This document shows, piece by piece, positions 1 to 5,773 of a stretch of DNA of 5,773 bases. Both the position numbers and the translations under genes were made by a program. Within the stretch, counting starts at the first letter, position 1. Each line of letters begins with the position of its first letter. A model generated the notes under the pieces. That model worked only from the letters and a program-made list of their open reading frames with translations, was not told the origin of the DNA and ran no database searches. This DNA comes from JBFKOL01 sp041628815 (lineage in GTDB: Bacteria > Bacteroidota > Bacteroidia > Chitinophagales > Saprospiraceae). Location of the stretch: positions 1 to 5,773 of the forward strand of contig JBFKOL010000289.1 of assembly GCA_041628815.1 (NCBI GenBank), given 5' to 3'.

Positions 1-437
1 ATTATCTCGATGAAGACCCTATTATCGAAAATGTGCCTACCTATATATGCGAAAGACCCAAAGACCTTGCCTATGTTTTGGACAATATGGATCAACTGGT
101 TGTCAAGCCGGTAGATATGTCAGGGGGGTACGGGGTGATGATTTGTGCAACGCTTTCCAAAAATGAATTGGACAGTTTAAAGAAGAAAATCAAAGCCAAT
201 CCGAGGGAGTACATCGCCCAGCCAAGGATGAACTTGTCGGTGCACAGCACCTATATAGATGAAAAAAAGGGGTTTCAACCCCGCCATATTGATTTGAGAA
301 CGTATACCTTATTAGGAAAGGAGAAATCATTTGTCCTCGGAGGGGGGTTGACACGAGTAGCGCTTCGAGAAGGAAGCCTGATAGTCAATTCATCACAGGG
401 CGGAGGATCAAAAGATACCTGGGTACTAGAACAATAA
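1..437 (+). CDS. Circularly permuted type 2 ATP-grasp protein (COG2308), C-terminal part
   Basis: This is the last 144 residues of a gene cut by the left edge. The frame is open from base 3, before the GTG at 33, and the residues before that codon (YLDEDPIIENV) fit the family, so GTG 33 is internal. Full-length members are usually around 480 residues. Visible family blocks, numbered from base 3, are VVKPVDMSGGYG (about 33-44), YIAQP (about 69-73), RHIDLRTYTLLG (about 94-105) and GGLTRVALREGS followed by NSSQGGGSKDTWVL (about 113-142). The last blocks supply ATP and metal-binding residues in ATP-grasp folds. From family knowledge, COG2308 proteins are predicted carboxylate-amine ligases that make a peptide or amide bond using ATP; the substrate is unknown. 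It ends four bases before the alpha-E gene, which implies an operon and probable translational coupling. The family call is firm; the reaction is inferred. Confidence 0.95.
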   Translation, partial: YLDEDPIIENVPTYICERPKDLAYVLDNMDQLVVKPVDMSGGYGVMICATLSKNELDSLKKKIKANPREYIAQPRMNLSVHSTYIDEKKGFQPRHIDLRTYTLLGKEKSFVLGGGLTRVALREGSLIVNSSQGGGSKDTWVLEQ

Positions 438-441
438 TATT

Positions 442-1383
442 TTGTTAGCAAGAGTCGCCAATTCGCTGTATTGGACTGGTCGCTACATTGAGCGATCGGA
501 ACATCTGAGCCGCTACCTTAAGGTGCAATACTTTTCTACTTTGAATGCGCCTATTATCGAGCAGAAAGAAATTATCCTGAAGTCGATCATGTATATGACC
601 GGCACTAAGCATAATGGAAAGAACGAGGAAAATCTACTCAACGAACAGGACATTCTGGTTGAAGTGGCGTTCAACGTAAACAATCCGAATTCCATTATTT
701 CGAGTATCACCAATGCGCGGGAAAATGCCCGCGGCATAAGAAACACCTTGTCAACAGAACTCTGGGAGGCGATCAACCGGTACTATCACTTCGTAAATGA
801 CTACGATATCGCTTATTACAAAACCAGAGGTTTGTATGACTTTACAAGCAATGTCATTCAAAATTGTTCCATAATCAGATCGCTTATTGACAGCACCTTG
901 CTGCATGAGGACATATGGGCATTTATGCGATTGGGTATCGCCATAGAAAGATCGGCTCAAATCCTAAGGATTATCAGCAATAAAATATTTGATGTACAAA
1001 CACTCAAGACGAATGGCTTCGATTCCCCTTTATTGAATTATCAGTGGACAGTAGCACTGAAAATTCTTGAGACCTACGATATGTACCGCTTGCATTACAA
1101 GGGAATTACGAACCAGGAAAACGTGTTGACTTACTTGTTGACACACCCCAACCTTTCCAGGTCTATGACATTTTCACTAACAGAAGTCCTGAGGATATTA
1201 AATCGACTTTCAACCGGGAAAAGTGAAAATTCAAAACTTGCGTTCCAGGCAGAAAAGCTGGCAAACAATTTCAAGTTTTTGGAATATGATGAAATAAGTG
1301 ATGACCTCCAGGGATTTCTCATTAAGTCACTGGAAAAAGTTTACCTCCTCAACGAGATGATAGAAAACGAATATTTCAAATAA
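442..1383 (+). CDS. Alpha-E domain protein (DUF403), partner of the COG2308 ATP-grasp enzyme
   Basis: A complete, almost wholly alpha-helical cytoplasmic protein of 313 residues, the usual size for the family. The TTG start at 442 is chosen because it gives MLARVANSLYWTGRYIER, matching the canonical family N-terminus (MLSRVANSLYW...). No ATG lies nearby and no Shine-Dalgarno sequence is visible, so the four-base gap from the preceding stop suggests translational coupling. Other family blocks are NARENARGIRNTLSTELWEA (91-110), FMRLGIAIERSAQILR (161-176), the LNYQWTVALKI region (about 198-208), LSRSMTFSLTEVLRILNRLS (238-257) and a C-terminal helix ending NEMIENEYF. I see no signal peptide or membrane segment. 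From family knowledge, alpha-E proteins occur next to, or fused with, COG2308 ATP-grasp proteins and near Anbu and transglutaminase genes. No biochemical activity is firmly assigned; a scaffold or substrate-handling role is inference. Confidence 0.95.
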   Translation: MLARVANSLYWTGRYIERSEHLSRYLKVQYFSTLNAPIIEQKEIILKSIMYMTGTKHNGKNEENLLNEQDILVEVAFNVNNPNSIISSITNARENARGIRNTLSTELWEAINRYYHFVNDYDIAYYKTRGLYDFTSNVIQNCSIIRSLIDSTLLHEDIWAFMRLGIAIERSAQILRIISNKIFDVQTLKTNGFDSPLLNYQWTVALKILETYDMYRLHYKGITNQENVLTYLLTHPNLSRSMTFSLTEVLRILNRLSTGKSENSKLAFQAEKLANNFKFLEYDEISDDLQGFLIKSLEKVYLLNEMIENEYFK

Positions 1384-1406
1384 GAAGTTTTTTCCCGCTT
1401 TTGGTT

Positions 1407-1414
1407 CATCTTTG
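1407..1414 (+). promoter_or_regulatory. Possible Bacteroidota -7 element upstream of Anbu
   Basis: CATCTTTG matches the Bacteroidota -7 consensus TAnnTTTG at all but the first of its six defined positions. It lies 24 bases before the Anbu ATG, which would leave a short leader. I found no convincing TTG-type -33 element at the expected distance upstream. If real, it would let Anbu be transcribed separately from the ATP-grasp/alpha-E pair. Weak call. Confidence 0.2.
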
Positions 1415-1438
1415 TGCTCCACAAATCTGCGTCTTAGT

Positions 1439-2164
1439 ATGACTTATTGTTTGGGAATTAGGGTATCAAGTGGGCTGTTGGCGATTGCCGATACAAGGAT
1501 TACATCCGGAAATGAGACGACCACCGCCAAAAAGATCTCCATCCATACCGATGGCCGAAGCAACATATTCATCATGACCTCAGGCCTGAGATCCATTCGC
1601 GACAAGGCGGTCACCTATTTCGATGAAATCCTGGAACAAAATGAATTGTCTTTTGACAAAATGTACAAAGCCGCCAATGTGTTTGGAGAGCAAGTCAGGA
1701 GGGTTGCGCGAGAAGACAAAGCCGCCTTGGCGGCCTCAGGCCTGGTATTCAATATCTACACCATCGTGGGAGGTCAACTTGAAAATGACAATGAACACAA
1801 GTTGTACCTGCTGTATCCTGAAGGCAACTGGATAGAAATCGGTGAGACTTCTCCGTTCACCATAATTGGTAATTCAGGGTATGGAAAACCGATTTTACAT
1901 CGTGCCCTGACTTATAAGTCCTCCTTGCGTTTTGCTCTAAAAACCGGCCTTCTTTCGTTTGATTCCACACGGGTGAGTGCCAATGATGTGGGATATCCGA
2001 TAGACATAGCTATCTACAAAAAAGATACGCATCAGATCATAGAGCAACGGCTGTACGAAGAAGATACAAAAAAGGTCACTGAAATGTGGGGAAGCAGGTT
2101 AAAGGACCTGATACGCGAAATTCCCGAAGAAGGAATCGGCAGCATTCAGTCACTGCTGTTGTGA
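1439..2164 (+). CDS. Anbu, proteasome-like N-terminal-nucleophile hydrolase
   Basis: A 241-residue beta-type proteasome homologue (Anbu, 'ancestral beta subunit', also called proteasome-type protease). The frame is open back to a TTG at 1412, but the ATG at 1439 is preferred. It gives MTYCLGIRV, the family N-terminus, and removal of the initiator Met exposes Thr1, the expected nucleophile, with no propeptide needed. Counting that Thr as 1, Asp17 (in LLAIADTRITSG) matches the proteasome catalytic Asp17, and Lys30 or Lys31 (TTAKKIS) probably replaces Lys33. Other Anbu-like blocks are FIMTSGLRSIRDK (Met-based 44-56), IGNSGYGKPILHRAL (143-157) and the VGYPIDIAIY strand (184-193). The C-terminal tail of about 45 residues is charged and helical. 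It is presumably cytoplasmic and self-assembling, and its natural substrates are unknown. It follows alpha-E by 55 bases on the same strand, consistent with the conserved Anbu/ATP-grasp/alpha-E cluster. Its last 15 bases overlap the convergent gene. Confidence 0.95.
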   Translation: MTYCLGIRVSSGLLAIADTRITSGNETTTAKKISIHTDGRSNIFIMTSGLRSIRDKAVTYFDEILEQNELSFDKMYKAANVFGEQVRRVAREDKAALAASGLVFNIYTIVGGQLENDNEHKLYLLYPEGNWIEIGETSPFTIIGNSGYGKPILHRALTYKSSLRFALKTGLLSFDSTRVSANDVGYPIDIAIYKKDTHQIIEQRLYEEDTKKVTEMWGSRLKDLIREIPEEGIGSIQSLLL

Positions 2165-2593
2165 GCCTTCCATATTCGGCCACATTGATTGGTTACCCTT
2201 CTTTATGAATTCGGATAGCTTTCTTTCAACATCTGATTCCTCAAGCTTGCTTTTTAATTGCTTCGACAAAAACATGATATCTTTTATGATTTCCTTCTCG
2301 CCATTTGCGAGATATGACCTCATCTGAACCAGGTCAACTCTCCTGCCTCCTGTGATGTACATAGCGTCGATGTCTCCTTGGTATTTTACCATGAAATCCA
2401 TAATACTGGTTTGTTTCTCAAGAATGATGAATGCCAGGAGGGCTTTGAATATTGAAGTGCCTTCCAATGTCTTTGCTTGGTTGATCTCAAAGTACCTTAG
2501 AATTGCCGGTAATGCAGAAGAGGGATCCGGCGAATAATTTTCAAGGGCTCTTACATCGATGCCCATTTGACTTCGTGGTGTTTCAAAAGACAT
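2150..2593 (-). CDS. Hypothetical helical protein, convergent with Anbu
   Basis: I do not recognise this protein. The ATG at 2593 gives 147 residues beginning MSFETPRSQMGIDVRALENY; an internal ATG at 2566 (MGIDVRALENY) would give 138. The frame is open upstream to 2686, but those 31 residues are rich in Cys, Arg and aromatics, unlike the rest, and overlap a probable hairpin and promoter, so I exclude them. After a short N-terminal segment with a DPSS turn, the sequence looks alpha-helical: AILRYFEINQAKTLEG, a hydrophobic helix (SIFKALLAFIILEKQ) that is too short and charge-bounded for a clear membrane span, then IMDFMVKYQGDIDAMYITGG. The second half is charged and possibly coiled-coil (EIIKDIMFLSKQLKSKLEES), with a Lys/Gln-rich tail. 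There is no signal peptide, Cys pair or catalytic motif. Its stop lies inside the Anbu 3' end. Coding is supported by amino-acid composition and length; function is unknown. Confidence 0.8.
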   Translation of the reverse strand: MSFETPRSQMGIDVRALENYSPDPSSALPAILRYFEINQAKTLEGTSIFKALLAFIILEKQTSIMDFMVKYQGDIDAMYITGGRRVDLVQMRSYLANGEKEIIKDIMFLSKQLKSKLEESDVERKLSEFIKKGNQSMWPNMEGSQQQ

Positions 2594-2612
2594 TGGACTA
2601 GGTTGAGGAATG

Positions 2613-2639
2613 CAAAACCATTTGATTTTTCGACTACAA
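2613..2639 (-). promoter_or_regulatory. Candidate promoter for the hypothetical helical gene
   Basis: Read on the minus strand, a TTG (2639-2637) is followed after 16 bases by TGGTTTTG (2620-2613). The second element matches TAnnTTTG at five of its six defined positions. Transcription would begin about 13 bases before the ATG at 2593. The position suits that start and argues against the longer upstream frame. The spacing is slightly short for Bacteroidota promoters, so the call is tentative. Confidence 0.25.
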
Positions 2640-2643
2640 GTTA

Positions 2644-2669
2644 CAGAACATGCAGTAAAGAAAGTTCTG
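2644..2669 (-). other. Weak hairpin downstream of the antiporter gene
   Basis: CAGAAC and GTTCTG form a perfect 6-base-pair stem around a 14-base loop, starting 25 bases after the antiporter stop codon. There is no following T-tract on the minus strand, so it is not a classical intrinsic terminator. It could mark the transcript end or be chance. Confidence 0.25.
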
Positions 2670-2694
2670 CCACTGGTATAGTTCAACGCGCAGT

Positions 2695-4314
2695 TTATGC
2701 AACAAGGCTTTCGGTAATGGTGTCTGCCACGGAGATTTCTTCAGGCACTACACGGTCAGCACCAAGTTTATACAACCGTTCGACTTCTTCCTGGTATTTG
2801 GTGCGAACAATGATATGGACATGATGATTCATCTTCCGGATTTTGATCGTGATGTCTTCTGCCGCCGCCGGGTCAGGTATGGTGATAATAACCCTTTTGG
2901 CAGATTCTATGGCAGTACGCCGCAATACTTCCGTTTCATTGGCATTTCCAATGATCACCTGGGCCATCTGTAAGTCCTCATCATGTATATTCCTTTCGTT
3001 TAGTTCTATAATTGCCATCGGCGTCTTGGATTTTGATAAATGTCTGGCTATGCGTTTGCCACCTGGTCCGAAACCAATGATGACGGTATGGTCGGTGAGG
3101 TGACAAGGTTCGGGTAGACAACTCTTTTCATCCAGTTGATCCAACCATTTCTTATTGGGAAAATGTTCGACTAGAAAATCTGAAAACTTAGGTGCCACAG
3201 AAATAATAATGGCCGAAATGATCATCGACAAAATGGATATGGAGAGAAAAGACTGGTAGCCAAAGTCTGTTAATAAGGCGAGGTCGGTCCCAGTTTTTGA
3301 CAAAATAAACGCAAATTCACCCACCTGGCACAGGGCAAGTCCACTGACGATTGAATTGCGCAGCCCCAATTTTAGTACGGCTGAAATAAAAAAGACAACG
3401 AAGAATTTGAAGACCATGATTGCCAAGGTCAATAGTACAATCAATAGCAGATTGGATAAGAGAAAATCCAGGTTTAATAACATACCGATGGATACAAAGA
3501 AAATCGCTGTGAATATTTTCTTGAAAGGCATTACGTTCTTTAGTGCTTCGAAACTATATTCCGATTCGGAAATGACGAGTCCGGCAAGGAAGGCGCCCAA
3601 GGCAAGTTTTAGCCCCATCACGTTCGTGGCGAAAGCCGTGGCAAAACAGATGACAATTACCGTCATCAAAAACAACTCCTGGCTGCCAGTATGGACTACT
3701 TTTCTCAAAATGAGCGGTACTATTTTCCTGGCGGCAATGACGACGAGAGCAACCAAACCAAAACTGATGAGTATGTTCTGAAAGGCAGACAGATCGTGTT
3801 GGCCGGCATTTCCCAAAAACGGCGTGATAAGCATCATTGGAATGATAATGATGTCTTGGAAAATGAGAATAGAAACCGAATTCTTTCCAAATAGGGTGTT
3901 CATCCAGCCTTTTTCCTGAAACAATTGCAGTACAATGGCCGTACTGCTCATAGCAAGCAACATGCCTATAAAAATGGACTGCCCCATATTTAATCCCAAA
4001 AGGTAGGCTCCTATAGCAAATATGGCAACACTGCTCAATACCTGGAAGGTTCCCCCCACTAATACCAACTTCTTAGATTCCGAAAGTTTGGCCAACGAAA
4101 ACTCAATACCTATAGAAAATAATAACAAAAGAACTCCGATTTCAGCCATTACGTTGACCTCCTCTATGGTTGATATCATTTCTATGCCAGATGGCCCTAC
4201 CAGCAGTCCGGCAATCAAAAAGGCTAGAATGGAAGGAAGATTCAATCGACTGCTAAAGAAGAGGGCGATGGCAGATATGAAAAGTATAATAACCAGGTCG
4301 AAAAGTATGTTCAT
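2695..4314 (-). CDS. Kef-type CPA2 cation/proton antiporter with C-terminal RCK (TrkA-N) domain
   Basis: A 539-residue inner-membrane transporter. Residues 1 to about 377 form the hydrophobic Na+/H+ exchanger domain with roughly 12 membrane segments. Family motifs include GVLLLLFSIGIEFS (60-73), LAMSSTAIVLQ (120-130), LIFQDIIIIP (150-159, with the CPA2 Gln153-Asp154 pair), LALGAFLAGLVISESEY (237-253), FFVSIGMLLN (272-281), Lys303 in a membrane helix, and SGLALCQVGEFAFIL (324-338). After a soluble linker, residues about 409-530 are a TrkA-N Rossmann domain with GFGPGG (414-419) and an acidic Glu437 at the end of the second strand, expected to bind NAD(H) or a related nucleotide. No TrkA-C domain follows. 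The family exchanges K+ or Na+ for H+ under cytoplasmic control. The loop 256-265 (EALKNVMPFK) lacks the acidic residues of the E. coli KefC regulatory loop, so glutathione gating is doubtful. The start has an A-rich leader without a Shine-Dalgarno sequence. It is transcribed alone or with the downstream helical gene. Confidence 0.95.
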   Translation of the reverse strand: MNILFDLVIILFISAIALFFSSRLNLPSILAFLIAGLLVGPSGIEMISTIEEVNVMAEIGVLLLLFSIGIEFSLAKLSESKKLVLVGGTFQVLSSVAIFAIGAYLLGLNMGQSIFIGMLLAMSSTAIVLQLFQEKGWMNTLFGKNSVSILIFQDIIIIPMMLITPFLGNAGQHDLSAFQNILISFGLVALVVIAARKIVPLILRKVVHTGSQELFLMTVIVICFATAFATNVMGLKLALGAFLAGLVISESEYSFEALKNVMPFKKIFTAIFFVSIGMLLNLDFLLSNLLLIVLLTLAIMVFKFFVVFFISAVLKLGLRNSIVSGLALCQVGEFAFILSKTGTDLALLTDFGYQSFLSISILSMIISAIIISVAPKFSDFLVEHFPNKKWLDQLDEKSCLPEPCHLTDHTVIIGFGPGGKRIARHLSKSKTPMAIIELNERNIHDEDLQMAQVIIGNANETEVLRRTAIESAKRVIITIPDPAAAEDITIKIRKMNHHVHIIVRTKYQEEVERLYKLGADRVVPEEISVADTITESLVA

Positions 4315-4716
4315 TTTGTGCTTTTGAGGGATTCAGATCGCAATTATTCACAGGGGTAAATTATCATCCTTTTTTCAAGGTGTCCAACGCTGACTATCCA
4401 TAAATATTACGGCATTCAATACGAACCTATAATACCAATTCGGAGAAGGACTAATGAAATTCAAAAATCTTCACCATAAAAGGAAATTCGCATTCCCCTG
4501 TGGTTCATGAACAGTTACGCGGTACGAAAAGTTATAATTTATCGAACAAGTTTTGTCAAGATTGGACAGAATGGGTCATCCTGAGGTTTTCCGTAAAATA
4601 ATATTTATCGAAAGTTGGGCAATAGACTATATTTATTTCAATAATTATGACATAAAAGCATATTGTTTTTAGCAAATGTTTTTACTGATTTAAAATCTGT
4701 TTTCCATTGGTTGGCT
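4315..4716. other. AT-rich intergenic region without a recognisable gene
   Basis: About 400 bases separate the oxidoreductase stop from the antiporter start, both on the minus strand. I see no convincing coding frame or structured RNA. A candidate antiporter promoter lies near its left end. A perfect 10-base palindrome, GTTCATGAAC, lies at 4503-4512. The nonamer TTTATCGAA occurs twice in the same orientation (4538-4546 and 4604-4612), each followed shortly by an AGTT. The stretch next to the oxidoreductase stop is very AT-rich but holds no clear GC-rich terminator stem. An 18-codon frame from ATG 4454 is noted separately as unlikely. Confidence 0.7.
4360..4387 (-). promoter_or_regulatory. Candidate promoter of the antiporter gene
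   Basis: On the minus strand TTGGAC (4387-4382) is followed after 16 bases by GATAAT (4365-4360), a good -35/-10 pair of the sigma-70 type. The same stretch also reads as TAATTTAC, a partial match to the Bacteroidota TAnnTTTG element. The predicted leader to the ATG at 4314 is about 35-40 bases. The position is sensible, but the match is by eye only. Confidence 0.35.
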
Positions 4717-5773
4717 TTATAACTGAAAATGACCGGAGTATCGATTGGTATCATTGATCATTCTGTCGGCGATGTATTCTCCCAGGGCGGGCCCGTGTTT
4801 AAAAGCGTGTCCGGATCCAGCACAGGCTAACCAAACGTGCTGATATTCGGGATGTCTGTCTATGATGAATTCTTCATCCTTACCAAAAGTCAATTGGCAT
4901 ACACGACCCTCGAGAAAGGGTTGGTCTTTGAGACCTGGAAAACGTCGGTTAAGAAACTCACGGATTTGCTTGATCTCCATCATATTGTTGAAGCGGTCAT
5001 CGCGATCCATATCGATGGAATTCATGTCAGGCCAGGGCGCAACTTTGACTCCACGTCCCTGAATATTTGGTAGGCCATAGAATCGCCTGTCTTCTGCATT
5101 ATTGAATGACCAAATGGGTAGATTGGGATGCGTGAAAGAATGGTCTCCCGGTGGTGTGCCCACAAAAAATACATCTCGTCTGTAGACTTTTAGTCGATCC
5201 TTTAGCAATTCCGGGAAAATTCGGCCCATCCATGGACCACAGGCAAAAAGATAATTTTCCGAAGACAAGGAGGTGCCGTCTTTAAGCATGACCTGGAATC
5301 TTCCAGATCCTTGTCGCACGGAAACTTTGTCTACGACCAACTTTCCACCTGCTTTCACAAATTTCTCTGCGACTACGCGGCATGCCTCCCTGGCCATCAA
5401 TGCCGAACCTCCGGCTCCACCCGGATAATATACGCCAAAGTCAATCCGCTCGGTTTTGATCTGAGGCCAGCGGTATTGAATTTCTTCAGATGTTAATATT
5501 TCTCCCTCTACACCATTTTTCCTAAGAAACCGGAGTGTGGATAAGATGCTTTTTCTCGAAGATTCATCGTAAAAAGTGACTCTTCCTGTCGAAAGCATAA
5601 GTTGGGCTTTCCATTCATCCTGCCATTGGGCCCACAGCTGATGTGCCCTAATGTTCATTTTCGTATAATGATGCTTTTGTCCGTAATCGGACCTGAGGAT
5701 TCTCGTTTCACCACCGCTGGATGACCTGCTGTTGCCCGGTCCGTAGGCATCGATCAGGGTGACTTCTACGCCC
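4717..5773 (-). CDS. FAD-dependent amine oxidase, sarcosine oxidase / N-methyltryptophan oxidase family (N-terminus off window)
   Basis: The frame stays open to the right edge, so the ATG at 5658 is internal. The visible part is 351 residues beginning GVEVTLIDAYGPGNS; about 20 residues with the FAD-binding GxGxxG should lie beyond the edge, giving about 370-375, close to the family's 370-390. Motifs, numbered in the visible fragment, are the end of the Rossmann second strand with Asp8, SGGETRILR (19-27, the conserved SxGxTRxxR loop), LFACGPW (175-181, second FAD-contact region), GVKVAPW (241-247), GRVCQLTFGKDEEFIIDRHP (289-308) and GSGHAFKHGPALGE (319-332). Cys292 sits where monomeric sarcosine oxidase has the Cys that holds FAD covalently, followed by the conserved DE-FIID. 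Such enzymes oxidise secondary or primary amines with O2, releasing peroxide. Substrate is not determinable: the sarcosine oxidase His269 position appears to be Trp247. No signal peptide is visible because the N-terminus is missing. Neighbours give no pathway context. Confidence 0.9.
   Translation of the reverse strand, partial: GVEVTLIDAYGPGNSRSSSGGETRILRSDYGQKHHYTKMNIRAHQLWAQWQDEWKAQLMLSTGRVTFYDESSRKSILSTLRFLRKNGVEGEILTSEEIQYRWPQIKTERIDFGVYYPGGAGGSALMAREACRVVAEKFVKAGGKLVVDKVSVRQGSGRFQVMLKDGTSLSSENYLFACGPWMGRIFPELLKDRLKVYRRDVFFVGTPPGDHSFTHPNLPIWSFNNAEDRRFYGLPNIQGRGVKVAPWPDMNSIDMDRDDRFNNMMEIKQIREFLNRRFPGLKDQPFLEGRVCQLTFGKDEEFIIDRHPEYQHVWLACAGSGHAFKHGPALGEYIADRMINDTNRYSGHFQL

Noticed and set aside
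513..776. 87-codon minus-strand frame inside the alpha-E gene
   Set aside because: It is antisense to conserved alpha-E motifs and resembles no protein family.
1412..1438. Nine-residue extension of Anbu from TTG
   Set aside because: It would hide the catalytic Thr and is not part of the Anbu family N-terminus; the stretch looks like leader DNA.
2594..2686. 31-residue N-terminal extension of the hypothetical helical protein
   Set aside because: Its composition (Cys, Arg, aromatics) differs from the rest of the protein, its start sits just below the antiporter stop, and it covers the likely hairpin and promoter.
3356..3781. 141-codon plus-strand frame inside the antiporter gene
   Set aside because: It is antisense to well-conserved membrane segments; its Lys/Thr/Ser-rich translation is the mirror of hydrophobic codons.
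4454..4510. 18-codon frame starting at ATG 4454 after a purine-rich GGAGAAGGA
   Set aside because: The upstream sequence resembles a ribosome-binding site, but such sites are little used in this type of genome and the peptide is short, basic and unrecognisable.
4683..4699. Imperfect palindrome ACTGATTTAAAATCTGT near the oxidoreductase 3' end
   Set aside because: It is AT-rich with almost no loop, and the T-tract follows only on the plus strand, where no gene needs a terminator.
4837..5073. Plus-strand frames opposite the oxidoreductase
   Set aside because: They lie antisense to the conserved flavin Cys and pocket region, which are clearly coding on the minus strand.
1..5773. CRISPR array, insertion sequence, tRNA or other structured RNA
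   Set aside because: No regularly spaced repeats, transposase motifs, terminal inverted repeats or cloverleaf-like sequences were seen.

Overview
The window reads as chromosomal DNA of a Bacteroidota bacterium, most likely of the Cytophagales type. The evidence is moderate GC, TTG use as a start codon, near-absence of Shine-Dalgarno sequences, A-rich leaders, and promoter candidates resembling TTG/TAnnTTTG. This placement is an inference from style and gene content. I saw no mobile element, CRISPR array, tRNA or rRNA.

Left part (1-2164, plus strand): the 3' end of a circularly permuted ATP-grasp gene (COG2308 type), a complete alpha-E (DUF403) gene, and a complete Anbu gene, the proteasome-like N-terminal-nucleophile hydrolase. 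These are three members of the known Anbu gene cluster, in which an amidoligase-like enzyme is paired with a proteasome-type hydrolase. The biological role of that cluster is still unclear. The usual fourth member, a transglutaminase-like cysteine peptidase, is not between alpha-E and Anbu, where only 55 bases separate the two.

Middle (2150-4314, minus strand): an unrecognised, probably alpha-helical protein of about 147 residues whose 3' end overlaps the Anbu 3' end by 15 bases. Upstream of it is a 539-residue Kef-type CPA2 cation/proton antiporter with a C-terminal RCK/TrkA-N nucleotide-binding domain. Between these two genes I see a weak hairpin and a possible promoter, so they may be separate transcripts.

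Right part (4315-5773): about 400 AT-rich bases without a gene, holding a candidate promoter for the antiporter. This is followed by most of a minus-strand FAD-dependent amine oxidase of the monomeric sarcosine oxidase / N-methyltryptophan oxidase family, whose N-terminus lies beyond the right edge.

The Anbu cluster is the most interesting content. It is a known but poorly understood system; the possible novelty is its missing transglutaminase and the unidentified convergent neighbour.
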